Origin: JAPOUP01 sp965203605
GTDB lineage: Bacteria; Pseudomonadota; Alphaproteobacteria; Rhodobacterales; Rhodobacteraceae
Reading direction: 5' to 3'
Assembly: GCA_965203605.1 (NCBI GenBank)
Contig: OZ241902.1
Location: 3,472,001-3,536,000, forward strand
Length of the DNA: 64,000 nt
The notes beneath the pieces are model-generated. The model was given only the letters and a program-made list of their open reading frames with translations. It ran no database searches and was not told the origin of the DNA. Within the stretch, counting starts at the first letter, position 1. Each line of letters starts with the position of its first letter. A program made the translations under genes and the position numbers. Of this stretch, positions 37,403 to 46,855 are shown piece by piece.

Positions 37403-38587
37403 TCAGCTATATACGCAGTCACGCAGTCTGTTCAGACCGCACGCAAGTTCTTCAATTGGAGCAACCATCGCGACCCTGATGTACTCACGTCCTGGATTGA
37501 AGCCATTCACCTCCCGACCCAGATAGGCTCCGGGCAGCACCCTCACCCCGGTCTCGCGCCAGAGCTTGAGTGCCGCCACCTCGCCGTCGGCCACCCGTAA
37601 CCACAGAAAGAAGCCGGCGCTGCAGGGCGAATAGTCAGGTACGGAACCGAACAGACGGTCAGCAAGCTGGTACTTCGCGCGGTAGAGGGAGCGGTTCCGG
37701 TCGACATGCGCCTCATCCTGCCAGACTTTGGCTGCCGCTCGCTGCAGCGGAAGTGGTGGCGGAGCGCCACCATATGCACGAAGCTGCCTGAGGCGCGCGA
37801 TACCCTTGGGTCCGCCTGCTGCGAACCCAGACCGCAGTCCCGCTAGATTCGAGCGTTTGGAGAGTGAGTTGAATGCGATCACCCGCTCTGGTGAAACGCC
37901 CAGTTCGGCCGCGACCTGCAGCGCACCGACTGGCGGCTCATCTGCATAGAGTTCTGAATAGCATTCATCCGAGAAAAGCAGGAATCCATGTTTCTCCGCC
38001 AGGGTGATGACTTCCGCAAGATAGTCGCGGGGTGCGACCGTTCCCTGCGGATTTGCAGGCGAGCACAGATATGCTACGCCAACCCGGTCCAGAACCTCTG
38101 GCGCCAGGCTTCCGTAGTTCGGCAGGAATCCGGATTCCGCGGTGACCGGCACATAGACGGGTTCCGCATCGGACGCCAAAGCCGCTGCGGCATAGACTTG
38201 GTAGAAAGGATTTGGAATCAATACCTTGACCTGCCGTTCGCCGTCGCGCCGTGCTGGACATAGCGTCAAACATGCGTTGAACAACCCTTCTCGGGTGCCG
38301 TTCAACGCAATGATCTGGCGGTCCGCTGACAGGCGAACACCGTAACGGTGGAATATCCAGCCTGCGATGGCCTCGAGAAGCTCGGGCGTACCGTCATTCG
38401 GTGGATACCGCCCAAATTCCCCTGAATGTTCGGCAATGATCTCTCCAACCCATTCAGGGAAGGCATGTCGCGGTTCACCGATCGACATATGGATTACGTC
38501 GCCACCTGGTGAGGTGCCGTCAAGAAGCGACCGCAGTCGCGGAAATGCATATTCCGGTAGGCCTGAAAACCGCCTGGGACTTTTCAT
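37403..38587 (-). CDS. PLP-dependent class I/II aminotransferase (DapC/AspC-like)
   Basis: About 394 aa. PLP-fold motifs: LNGTREGLFNACLTL, YLCSPANPQGTVAPRDYL, LFSDECYSELYADEPP and the Lys-containing FNSLSKRSNLAGLRSGF. In alphaproteobacteria this gene next to ftsK is usually annotated as succinyldiaminopimelate or aspartate-type transaminase; the true amino donor cannot be read here. A GTG two codons upstream (38593) is an alternative start. It forms an operon with ftsK. Confidence 0.88.
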   Translation of the reverse strand: MKSPRRFSGLPEYAFPRLRSLLDGTSPGGDVIHMSIGEPRHAFPEWVGEIIAEHSGEFGRYPPNDGTPELLEAIAGWIFHRYGVRLSADRQIIALNGTREGLFNACLTLCPARRDGERQVKVLIPNPFYQVYAAAALASDAEPVYVPVTAESGFLPNYGSLAPEVLDRVGVAYLCSPANPQGTVAPRDYLAEVITLAEKHGFLLFSDECYSELYADEPPVGALQVAAELGVSPERVIAFNSLSKRSNLAGLRSGFAAGGPKGIARLRQLRAYGGAPPPLPLQRAAAKVWQDEAHVDRNRSLYRAKYQLADRLFGSVPDYSPCSAGFFLWLRVADGEVAALKLWRETGVRVLPGAYLGREVNGFNPGREYIRVAMVAPIEELACGLNRLRDCVYS

Positions 38588-39091
38588 CGCCACTATCGTT
38601 CTGCCTCGGTATGCGGGTTCATAAGTGCCCCGCTTGCCCGAACGTTAGCTGCTTACGATGATCAGGTCAAGGATATCCTTCGGTGAGGTCAAATCAGGCG
38701 CCCCGTTCCACCCTGAAGTGCGGCACCAGAGGCGGTGGTGACCGGTACCTCCGGCACATGATGGCACCGAACGACCAACAGGCGGTGACACTCCCCGTGA
38801 ACAGGGTAGGGGACTGTCATGTCCGAGGACTGCCGTCAGCTGACCCGGGAGGACAGATGCCGGTGCCTGCTGGGGCAGACCCCTGCCTTTGATCATGCCG
38901 ACATTTTGGCCACTCTTCGTCTTCTGGCCGGTTGTGGCGGAAAGACTTCTGGTTCTTTCGGATCCCGGACCTGACTTCAGTTGCGGATCTGACCCTCCGA
39001 AACTCTGGCGGCCGGTCGTCGCAATTTGGATGCTCCCAATCGGACACTGAAGAAACGACTTCGCTGTCCGGCCTGCAACTGCGGCGTTTGA
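38588..39091. other. Intergenic stretch without a supported gene
   Basis: About 500 bp between the aminotransferase start and the end of the ImmA/IrrE-like gene. Frames on both strands are short or lack conserved motifs and ribosome binding sites. It presumably holds the promoter for the aminotransferase-ftsK operon near 38600. Nothing else was recognised. Confidence 0.4.
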
Positions 39092-40420
39092 TCAGGCTAC
39101 CATCGAATACGGTGGACCGAAGTCAGCGTCCTGTCGAGGCAAGACGTGATTGTTCTTCAATTGGGAACGCACTGTCAGTTCGCTGACACTGAACATGTCA
39201 GCCGCATCCTCGACCCTGCTTTCGGAGAAATCGCCATCCAGGAAACTGGTTAGATGTTCAATTGGACACAGAAACTCTGCTGCGAAGGCACGTTGATATT
39301 TCTGCCTGGCTGTCGTGGCATCCGTTGAGGCGAGCCAACAGTCGCCGTCGCGCAGTATGGTGTCGGCATACCCTCCCAATAGGCGGGCCCATTCGAAGCG
39401 CTGAGCGAGAGGATGGCGCTTCCGTGGCACAAACCGAACACAATGATCATCGGTGCGACCGGCGATGGCGACAGGCAGGCGATCGGACGCCGGTTGGTCT
39501 TCCAGCGTCTGAACGCTGACACCAAGCAATTCGGCAAGGGCAGGATTCGCCACAGCGGAATCACCCACGTCGATCCCTCGCCGCAATGCACCTGCATCAG
39601 CCTTGGCCTGCTCCCATGGTTCAACAGCCTTCAGTCTGGCAGAAAAATCCGGCAATTCGGGTTTAGCCTCAATTCCCGGCGCTTCGAAAAGTTCCCGGAT
39701 TGAATGCGCACTGTTGTCGCCATTCCATGTTCGGACCGCAGCAAGCTCGGCAAGTACGTCCTCGCCCCTCTCATTCTCCAGGGCCACCATATCCGCGAGG
39801 ATCTCCTTTTCGCATTCCTGCGGGTCGAAACCGAATTGTGCCTCGATCCTTCGATTTCGTCTTTCTGACGGATCGTCCAGATCGGCTAGGATCAGTGACC
39901 AGAGTTGTGCCAGGTCTGAGTCAGCGCATTTCCCTAGGGCCAGCCTTTCCAGAACCTGCTCGATCAGGTCGCGGCAGATGACCGTGAACGATGACATCGA
40001 AATTGAGACGGTCGAGTCAAGACTGTTGAGATAGCGGACAGCATGATCCGCGTCTGGTGGAAATTTCCCGGCCCAGACGTTCATGACCCTGCGATCGGTC
40101 GAAAACACCAGCAGCGGCCAGACAAAGCCAAAATTGGCTGCCGTCATCTCATGACTTAGACGCCAATCCGGCGGGGGCTTTGCATCGAAATGTGCCGGCA
40201 GAACCTCATACTGAAGTCGCCACCAGGATGACGCGATCCACATGGCAAGCGGAAAGAGCGAGACAAGAACCTCGTCGTTGGTCGCGTTTGAGCGAGCGTC
40301 AATGTTCTGCGTCAGGCAGACGTTATCAAGCATGATCCTGAAATTGGCGGTTGTCTGATCAAGAAATGGATCGACCTTGTCTCTGGCTTGCCAATCGATA
40401 TTGAATTTGAGCCTACACAT
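39092..40420 (-). CDS. ImmA/IrrE-like protein lacking the HExxH zinc motif
   Basis: A 442-aa protein. The C-terminal 130 residues follow the ImmA/IrrE pattern: RFEWARLLGGYADTIL in the place of the usual AHELGH helix, then ARQKYQRAFAAEFLCPIEHL and the winged-helix-like VEDAADMFSVSELTVRSQL. The HExxH is missing, so metallopeptidase activity is unlikely. The middle carries ANPALAELLGVSVQTLED; the N-terminal 200 residues are unassigned (W-rich, LVSLFPLAMWIASSWWRL). The gene overlaps the next upstream gene's end by 8 bp, so the two form a unit. Confidence 0.65.
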   Translation of the reverse strand: MCRLKFNIDWQARDKVDPFLDQTTANFRIMLDNVCLTQNIDARSNATNDEVLVSLFPLAMWIASSWWRLQYEVLPAHFDAKPPPDWRLSHEMTAANFGFVWPLLVFSTDRRVMNVWAGKFPPDADHAVRYLNSLDSTVSISMSSFTVICRDLIEQVLERLALGKCADSDLAQLWSLILADLDDPSERRNRRIEAQFGFDPQECEKEILADMVALENERGEDVLAELAAVRTWNGDNSAHSIRELFEAPGIEAKPELPDFSARLKAVEPWEQAKADAGALRRGIDVGDSAVANPALAELLGVSVQTLEDQPASDRLPVAIAGRTDDHCVRFVPRKRHPLAQRFEWARLLGGYADTILRDGDCWLASTDATTARQKYQRAFAAEFLCPIEHLTSFLDGDFSESRVEDAADMFSVSELTVRSQLKNNHVLPRQDADFGPPYSMVA

Positions 40421-40781
40421 CGCTCCTGTTCCAGAACTTGATCACGAGGTCACGAAACGGATCGCCGGGAGCCAAAGGATAACCATGATAGCTGCCAGGC
40501 CCGTCACGTTGAGCCTCAAGGACCGTACCTCTGTCGTCGACCGCCCAAACCTGTTTGGGCCATCCGTCCACAAAGTTTCTGCTGACCGCGCCACGTTTCA
40601 AACCCTCGCGAATCAGATTCGTTGCAACTTTCCTGCTATAAATGTCGGCGTTGTCACACAGGGTCTTTGCGCGGTGCGCACATGCTGGCGGATCCAGACC
40701 AAAGTCGCCAAGCGACTTCTTGTACTCGGGATTGCCGGAATAGACGACCTTACGGCCAGCCCGTAAAGTTCTGACCGCAGA
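40413..40781 (-). CDS. Partner gene of the ImmA/IrrE-like protein, probably 5'-truncated
   Basis: The frame opens after a TGA at 40784-40782 and reads LRAGRKVVYSGNPEYKK, then GDFGLDPPACAHRAKTLCD, FVDGWPKQVWAVDD and YHGYPLAPGDPFRDLVIKFW. I recall similar conserved hypothetical proteins next to ImmA/IrrE-type genes in other genomes, but no function. There is no ATG, GTG or TTG before the conserved part in this frame, so the 5' end may be lost or shifted. Its end overlaps the start of the ImmA/IrrE-like gene. Confidence 0.55.
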   Translation of the reverse strand, partial: SAVRTLRAGRKVVYSGNPEYKKSLGDFGLDPPACAHRAKTLCDNADIYSRKVATNLIREGLKRGAVSRNFVDGWPKQVWAVDDRGTVLEAQRDGPGSYHGYPLAPGDPFRDLVIKFWNRSDV

Positions 40782-41734
40782 TCACCACCGACTGTGGCGA
40801 TACGTCTTTTCGGGTTGAACTTAATGTATCTTGCAATTTCTCTACCGGAGAGTTGTGATCCGCGAAACGCGCTAAAGCGTATAAACACGCATCTGTCAAA
40901 GGTCAAGTTGGAGGTTGGCCACGGGGTACGACCCAATCCATATACTGATGCGGCGCTTTGAGGATGCAATGGAACCTCAATGCGACCGACATGGTATGGT
41001 ACGGCCTCAATGCCCTTTTCGAAGTCCCATTTGCCTGTCAGAATTGCAGTGTCCGGGGCTTCCGTAGTCCTCAAGGACAAAAGATTCCGGCGGCATAGAA
41101 TCCCGGTGCCTATGCGATCGCTTTCCGCAGTGCATTATGGTGCCATTTCTCGGGATCAGCTCACAGACGGTCATCGCGAAGCTTCAGGCATCAGCGTGAT
41201 GACTGCGCAACAGATCAAGCAGCGGGCGTATGGTGCAGTCATATTTGGTTGAGGACCAGACTCGCACTTTCCGGGGATGTGATCAGGAAGCCTGCCACGT
41301 GGAAACCCGCGGGTTGTTGTAGGTGTCGCACATCAGAGCATGACACTTCGTGTACATCTTGTCGGACACAAGGAACGCTGCGCTTGGCGTGGTCCCTGAA
41401 GTTTGATCACGTCACATCCGATCCTGCCAAGTCCTCTGCCGTCAGTTACATCTTCGATGAAGCTTGGAACCCCCGATTTCTGGATTGCCCGATTTAAGGT
41501 ACGGTCGCCACTCGTATTCGCGATTGCTGCCATGGCTGATCTCTAGGAGGGGCGGCTCTAGAGCCTCGCTCCTGAACTTCAGATTGGTCGCGGCGACAGC
41601 CCGCCACCCACACTTCCGCTGCAACCGCGAAACAAGTCTTTCGCTTACAGGGCAATCGCCTTTGAAATCCGCACTTTCCATCCAGCTGGAGGCGGTCCAA
41701 GGACCCCGCAATACAGACAGACGGTGCGGAACCG
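40782..41734. other. Stretch without a confident gene, probably decayed
   Basis: About 950 bp. The minus strand has a protein-like piece around 41080-40790 (ILTGKWDFEKGIEAVPYHVG, FNPKRRIATVGGDL) without a recognised family or good start, and another around 41470-41690. These may be remains of genes upstream of the ImmA/IrrE pair. The right end meets the ISAs1 remnant. Nothing else was recognised. Confidence 0.35.
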
Positions 41735-42103
41735 ATGCAGGATACATTCAGTTCTTTCAATGGGGTTGACGACCCCCGGGGCGGCAACGCCACGGAACGC
41801 GACCCCGGGAGATGCCGACGGTAGCCTTCCCGTTTTCCCATTCGGGCGGGCGGAACCGCCCCGGCAAGGAGCGTTCCGGGCGGATGGAGGAGGGTTTCCC
41901 GCCGCGCTTCGTGGCACCGGGCACGGAATCCCGGGCCACGACGCCTTCCCCCACCTCTTCAACGCGCTGGATCCGGAGGGGCTGCACGGCGTCCCCACCC
42001 GGATGCTGGCCGACCGGGGGCACGGCCCGGCGACGTGACCGCCATCGACGGCAAGGCGCTGCGGATGCCATACGCGGCACCAACGGTCAATATGATCGCT
42101 TAA
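41735..42103 (+). pseudogene. ISAs1-family transposase remnant
   Basis: Three pieces in different frames follow the order of an ISAs1-type transposase. Piece one starts MQDTFSSFNGVDDPRGGN (41735). Piece two has GHGIPGHDAFPHLFNALDPEG. Piece three has GDVTAIDGKALR and stops at 42101-42103. The large DDE middle is deleted. G+C is higher than in flanking DNA. The last bases of this remnant overlap the uvrB stop codon. Confidence 0.75.
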
Positions 42104-44271
42104 GGGTGCCTTCTCCTTCTTGCCTTTCCACCTCGCTGCCCGGCACGTCCTGTCGTGGACCGGCCGGACACTGTCGCGCTCGCAGCTTCAACCGCACTCT
42201 GGCGCGCCATAGGGTCGTCATGGATGGCGAGATCAACCGCCTCCAATCGTTTGATTTCATCGCGTAACCGAGCGGCCTCCTCGAATTCGAGGTTCTCCGC
42301 CGCCTTGGTCATGTCGCGGCGCAGCGCGTCCAGATGCGCCTCGAGATTGGCTCCCATCAGCGGCTTCTCAACCGTTGCCGTCACCCGTGCCATATCGGTG
42401 TCGCCTTTGTAGAGGCCAGCCAGAATGTCCTCGACGTTTTTCTTCACCGTCTCAGGCGTGATGCCGTTGGCCTCATTGTAGGCGACCTGCTTGGCACGGC
42501 GGCGTTCTGTCTCCTTGAGAGCACGTTCGATGGATCCGGTGACGCGGTCCGCATACATGATGACACGTCCATCGGCATTTCGGGCTGCACGGCCAATCGT
42601 CTGTATAAGGGAGGTCTCGGAGCGCAGAAAACCCTCCTTGTCCGCGTCGAGAATCGCGACAAGTCCACATTCCGGAATATCAAGTCCCTCGCGCAGCAGA
42701 TTGATACCGACAAGAACATCGAAGGCACCCAGGCGGAGGTCCCGCAGGATCTCTATGCGCTCAAGCGTGTCGATGTCGGAGTGCATATAGCGTACACGTA
42801 TTCCCTGTTCGTGCAGGTATTCGGTCAGATCCTCCGCCATCCTTTTGGTCAGGGTGGTGACAAGGGTTCGGTTTCCTTCCTCCGCAACTCTGCGGACCTC
42901 GTCCAACAGGTCGTCGACCTGCGTCTCGACGGGGCGGACTTCCACGGCAGGATCCACGAGGCCAGTAGGACGTATCACCTGTTCCGTGAACACGCCGCCT
43001 GTCTGTTCAAGCTCCCAGGCGGCCGGTGTCGCGGAAACGAAAATCGATTGAGGACGCATGGCGTTCCATTCCTCAGCCTTAAGCGGACGGTTGTCCATGC
43101 AGGACGGCAAACGGAAGCCGTGCTCCGCGAGTGTGAACTTGCGGCGATAGTCACCTCGATACATTCCGCCGATCTGCGGAACGGACACATGCGACTCATC
43201 AGCGAAAACAATGGCATGGTCAGGAATGAACTCGAAGAGAGTGGGAGGCGGCTCACCAGGCTGGCGGCCAGTAAGGTAGCGGGAGTAGTTCTCGATCCCG
43301 TTGCAGGATCCGGTGGCCTCCAGCATCTCAAGGTCAAAGTTGGTACGCTGTTCGAGACGTTGGGCTTCAAGGAACCTCTTTTCGGAAATCAGTTGGTCGA
43401 GACGCTGGCGAAGCTCTTTCCTGATGTTGAAGATGGCCTGTTGGAGCGTTGGCCGCGGGGTCACGTAATGACTGTTGGCATAGACGCGGATACGGTCGAA
43501 CCGGCCAGTCTTCTGGCCGGTGAGCGGATCGAATTCCGAGATGGATTCCAGATCCTCGCCGAAGAACGACAGGCGCCATGCCCGATCCTCCAGATGAGCG
43601 GGGAAGATCTCAAGAACGTCGCCGCGCACGCGGAAGCAACCCCGCTGGAACGACTGGTCATTGCGGCGATACTGTTGGGCGACGAGGTCAGCCATGATGC
43701 GACGTTGGTCATAGGACTTGCCTGCGACAAGATCCTGGGTCATCGCGCCGTAGGTCTCGACCGAACCAATTCCATAGATACAGCTGACCGATGCCACTAT
43801 GATGACATCGTCGCGTTCCAGAAGCGCCCGGGTGGCGGAGTGCCGCATGCGGTCAATCTGTTCGTTTATCTGGGACTCCTTCTCAATGTAGGTGTCCGAG
43901 CGAGGCACATAGGCTTCCGGTTGGTAGTAGTCGTAATAGCTGACGAAATATTCTACTGCGTTGTTTGGGAAAAATCCCTTGAATTCCCCATAAAGCTGCG
44001 CTGCGAGCGTCTTGTTGGGGGCCAGAACAATCGCCGGACGTTGGGTCTCCTCGATGACTTTGGCCATCGTGTAGGTCTTTCCGGTGCCGGTTGCACCGAG
44101 GAGGACCTGATCCTGCTCTCCATCGCGAATGCCCTGCGAGAGTTCGGCAATGGCAGTCGGTTGATCACCCGCAGGTTCGAACTCCGTTTGCATGGCGAAC
44201 CTGATACCACCCTCAAGTTTTCCGGCTACCTGAAGGTCTGAATCATGTGTTTGCAGAGCGGGTTGGGACAT
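42100..44271 (-). CDS. uvrB: Excinuclease ABC subunit B
   Basis: The 723-aa helicase-like damage-verification subunit. Walker A LLGATGTGKTYTMAKV, the beta-hairpin region YYDYYQPEAYVPRSDTYIEK, DESHVSVPQIGGMYRGD, motif VI QTIGRAARNADG and a C-terminal UVR domain (LEFEEAARLRDEIKRLEA) are all present. It extends beyond the UVR domain by a basic Ala/Gly/Arg tail (GRAGQRGGKARRRRHP). The stop codon overlaps the ISAs1 remnant, so the last residues could have been altered by that insertion. Confidence 0.96.
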   Translation of the reverse strand: MSQPALQTHDSDLQVAGKLEGGIRFAMQTEFEPAGDQPTAIAELSQGIRDGEQDQVLLGATGTGKTYTMAKVIEETQRPAIVLAPNKTLAAQLYGEFKGFFPNNAVEYFVSYYDYYQPEAYVPRSDTYIEKESQINEQIDRMRHSATRALLERDDVIIVASVSCIYGIGSVETYGAMTQDLVAGKSYDQRRIMADLVAQQYRRNDQSFQRGCFRVRGDVLEIFPAHLEDRAWRLSFFGEDLESISEFDPLTGQKTGRFDRIRVYANSHYVTPRPTLQQAIFNIRKELRQRLDQLISEKRFLEAQRLEQRTNFDLEMLEATGSCNGIENYSRYLTGRQPGEPPPTLFEFIPDHAIVFADESHVSVPQIGGMYRGDYRRKFTLAEHGFRLPSCMDNRPLKAEEWNAMRPQSIFVSATPAAWELEQTGGVFTEQVIRPTGLVDPAVEVRPVETQVDDLLDEVRRVAEEGNRTLVTTLTKRMAEDLTEYLHEQGIRVRYMHSDIDTLERIEILRDLRLGAFDVLVGINLLREGLDIPECGLVAILDADKEGFLRSETSLIQTIGRAARNADGRVIMYADRVTGSIERALKETERRRAKQVAYNEANGITPETVKKNVEDILAGLYKGDTDMARVTATVEKPLMGANLEAHLDALRRDMTKAAENLEFEEAARLRDEIKRLEAVDLAIHDDPMARQSAVEAASATVSGRSTTGRAGQRGGKARRRRHP

Positions 44272-44560
44272 TTTGGCGAATCCTCCGACCTTTGGATTTG
44301 AACCTGATTGGGTCTGGGTTCAAGATCATGAAGAAACTTGCCGCGCTCCTCCCGGCTTATGTCGGACATTGGTGGCCAACATCTTGGGTTGCCATTGGCA
44401 ATCAGCCATACCCAGCATGCAAGGCACTGGGTCTTGGCTGAAAGAGATGGCGATTCAGATGCCTTGGTAGGCTGGTGCTCTCGTTCCCCCATCAACATTT
44501 CGGGTCTTGCGCATTCCCTGTTGGTCTGCGATACCGTTCGGTGAGCAACGTGAGGTGGCC

Positions 44561-44872
44561 ATGTCGGCGCGCATCCACCAGCCCGCGAGGTCGGCGATGA
44601 CCTCCGGCGCCGCCGGGACCCGGCGCTGGGTCCTTGAGTTCGTCCCCGGGTCCGCCGGGGAGCTGGACCCGCTGATGGGATGGACCGGCTCGGGCGACAC
44701 CCGGTCGCAGGTCCGGCTGTCCTTCCCGAGCCGGGAGGCGGCCGAGGCCTTCGCCCGCGCGGGGGGCGTCGAGGCGTCGGTGAGCGGCCCGAAGCCGCGC
44801 GGTCCCGGCGTCCGGCCGCTCGGCTACGGCGGGAACTTCGCCGCCGACCGCCGCGTCGCGTGGACCCACTGA
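44561..44872 (+). CDS. NDUFS4-like ETC complex I subunit
   Basis: A 103-aa protein, MSARIHQPARSAMTSGAAG, with RRWVLEFVPGSAGELDPLMGW and RSQVRLSFPSREAAEAFAR, ending RRVAWTH, the pattern of the ETC complex I subunit conserved region (NDUFS4/18 kDa). It is an accessory subunit of NADH:quinone oxidoreductase found in alphaproteobacteria and mitochondria. GAGGTGGCC precedes the ATG. The gene is markedly GC-richer than its neighbours, mainly in third positions. tRNA-Arg follows 27 bp downstream on the same strand. Confidence 0.88.
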   Translation: MSARIHQPARSAMTSGAAGTRRWVLEFVPGSAGELDPLMGWTGSGDTRSQVRLSFPSREAAEAFARAGGVEASVSGPKPRGPGVRPLGYGGNFAADRRVAWTH

Positions 44873-44899
44873 GGCCCGCCTCCCGGCGCACCTGCCTGT

Positions 44900-44976
44900 G
44901 GCCCCTTAGCTCAACTGGATAGAGCGGCTGACTTCTAATCAGCAGGTTGAGGGTTCGAGTCCTTCAGGGGTCACCA
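44900..44976 (+). tRNA. tRNA-Arg (anticodon TCT)
   Basis: A 77-nt cloverleaf with encoded CCA. Acceptor GGCCCCT pairs with AGGGGTC; D-stem GCTC/GAGC; anticodon stem GCTGA/TCAGC with loop CTTCTAA (anticodon TCT); T-arm GAGGG-TTCGAGT-CCTTC; discriminator A before CCA at 44974-44976. tRNA-Arg genes are frequent integration sites, and the 800 bp downstream is gene-poor. Confidence 0.95.
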
Positions 44977-45810
44977 GAAATGAACCGCTAACCGAACTTC
45001 GGATTGAAGTGCCGCGCCGGGCATGTTGGGCAGATTCGACGGCCTCGTCGCAAGCTCTGCGTTGACTTGCCCGACATTGGCCAGTCCCGAAGGACATTGG
45101 CCCATGCTCTCAGACCGAAAAGGGATTGGCGGAACCGGAACGGCGGTCACGTTGCCATCTCTTGAGGGCAGGGTGTCGAACAGAGACGGAGCGTGTCTCT
45201 CAACTTCAATATTGACCCCGCGCCAGACCGGGCTCCGGCGAGGAGGAAACAGAAGCAAGAAAGTGCGCGGTGGGAAAACAAAGACCCTGCTTTTCGGTCC
45301 TGTGGGTACACACTCCTATCCGGCAATGGCAATCCAGCCAGCCGGAACCGAGCATTACACGTCGTGCATCGTCTGCAGGGGTCGGCGAATCAGTGCGATC
45401 GGGCTTGGGATTTCCCCGATGTCGGAGCCTTCGTCCCGGTCAAGGCTGGGACGATGCGGGAAACGCCGGCACCGGTAAGTCATGGTGGTGATAATGGGCT
45501 GCCAAGGTCATGGGAACACCGCAGGCCTGTGGATGGACCGCCGGAGAACCCGGGAGTCCCGATCCGGTCCGCATATAGCCAGGCTGGAACGGGCGCCGCC
45601 TGCTACATGAACCGGGAAAGAACCGGCAGTGGATCCACACGTTACTAGGGAGTGTCCCGGCGGAAACGTACCATGGCACGACCCGCGGCCTGAAGCCCGT
45701 ATGGGTGGGAGTGGCCGGAGACGGGCAGGTACGTATGCTCAAGGAAATGCCGTCGACATCGTGTCCCCAATAAAGGCGAATGGGCAATGCCGCTCCGCAA
45801 TGGCTTACCT
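44977..45810. other. Gene-poor stretch downstream of tRNA-Arg
   Basis: About 830 bp with open frames on both strands but no recognised domain, no convincing start and no codon pattern like the neighbours. No repeat of the tRNA 3' end was seen here, so an attachment-site duplication is not supported within this stretch. Confidence 0.4.
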
Positions 45811-46662
45811 TCAATTCGTTGACTTGTCAGGAATGGCGGTCACAACCGTCTCCCGCTCACTTGCGGGCCGTTCCAGTGGTCCGACTGCCTTGTCGAGCCA
45901 CGGATCAGCGCTCCGCGAGAGCGATTGGTGCAACGCAAGGGCCATTGTCCGGCACTCTTCCCCGCGCCAGCCCCGAGGCATGATCTCCGCCGGAACATCG
46001 GCATGGCGAAGCACCAGACGCCGCCAGTGATGGATCAGCAAGGTTCGCAGCGCGACGGCATCCAGCGGTTCCGCCTCTGCGACTGCCAGAAACGCATCCA
46101 TATTCCGTGAAAGGGTTGAATGGAGCCTGCGATAGTCACGCTGAAGCGATTCCGGGGCAAGAACCGCGCGAGCCCAGTCCGGGAATTGCCGGAAATGACC
46201 TTCGATGGCATCCGCTTCGACAGGAAGTTCGCCAGCCTGGCTTGACCCGAGGAACACCGTCGGCGCAAGTCGCAGGAAACCTGCCTCGCACATCACTGAC
46301 TCCGGACGTAAGGGCTTTCTCAACGCCACCAGTCGCCAAGGTCCGCGAAGTGTCGGAGAGCCTGCATATATGCGGCGTGAAGCAGGCAGGAACCTGGCAC
46401 GGCCACTGTCCGAGAGAGCGTAATGGCTGTTCCGGCCGGATCTCTGCCGGACAATCCAGCCATCTTTGGAGAGTCGATGAAGCGCGACCCGCAGCGCTTC
46501 CGCCTTGACCGAAATCCGGTGGAAGATGGATGACAATGCGCTTGCCGACACGACACCGCCGCGTGGCATCACGGAATCCCCGAACACCGTTATGACCAGC
46601 GTCCAGACCCGGGGGTTTCCTAACTCCCCGAAACTGCCGATCATCTCATCCGGAATGGTCAT
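45811..46662 (-). CDS. paaX: PaaX-family transcriptional repressor
   Basis: About 283 aa. N-terminal winged helix (LVITVFGDSVMPRGGVVSAS, RVALHRLSKDGWIVRQRSGRN), central PaaX domain (YAGSPTLRGPWRLVAL) and C-terminal domain (AVALRTLLIHHWRRLVLRHAD, LDKAVGPLERP). In characterised bacteria PaaX represses paa genes and is released by phenylacetyl-CoA. It is on the same strand as paaZ, 190 bp downstream of it. The ATG at 46662 was chosen over a TTG at 46677; M12 (46644) is also possible. Confidence 0.9.
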   Translation of the reverse strand: MTIPDEMIGSFGELGNPRVWTLVITVFGDSVMPRGGVVSASALSSIFHRISVKAEALRVALHRLSKDGWIVRQRSGRNSHYALSDSGRARFLPASRRIYAGSPTLRGPWRLVALRKPLRPESVMCEAGFLRLAPTVFLGSSQAGELPVEADAIEGHFRQFPDWARAVLAPESLQRDYRRLHSTLSRNMDAFLAVAEAEPLDAVALRTLLIHHWRRLVLRHADVPAEIMPRGWRGEECRTMALALHQSLSRSADPWLDKAVGPLERPASERETVVTAIPDKSTN

Positions 46663-46855
46663 TTCATTCGCTGCCAATGTACTTCGTGGTTGGTGGCATC
46701 AGGATCTACCATGCAGAGTGAATTTGCGAGCCGCCCGGCCTGAGGAGTGACGTGATCCCGGATGTGCGCTATTGGCGCATCTGTGGTCTTGCATGCTGCC
46801 GAGGACAGACCTCTCCATTCTTCCGTCACCATCCTGTTGCCGGACCGGTTTGCGT

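Noticed and set aside
42334..44241. Long open frame on the plus strand opposite uvrB
   Set aside because: It mirrors the uvrB gene, and its product has no family features; a shadow of strong codon bias.
45023..45478. Possible gene downstream of tRNA-Arg
   Set aside because: No recognised motif, biased composition, and open frames exist on both strands at once.
44900..45810. Genomic island integrated at tRNA-Arg
   Set aside because: No integrase and no repeat of the tRNA 3' end were found; the paa cluster follows directly.
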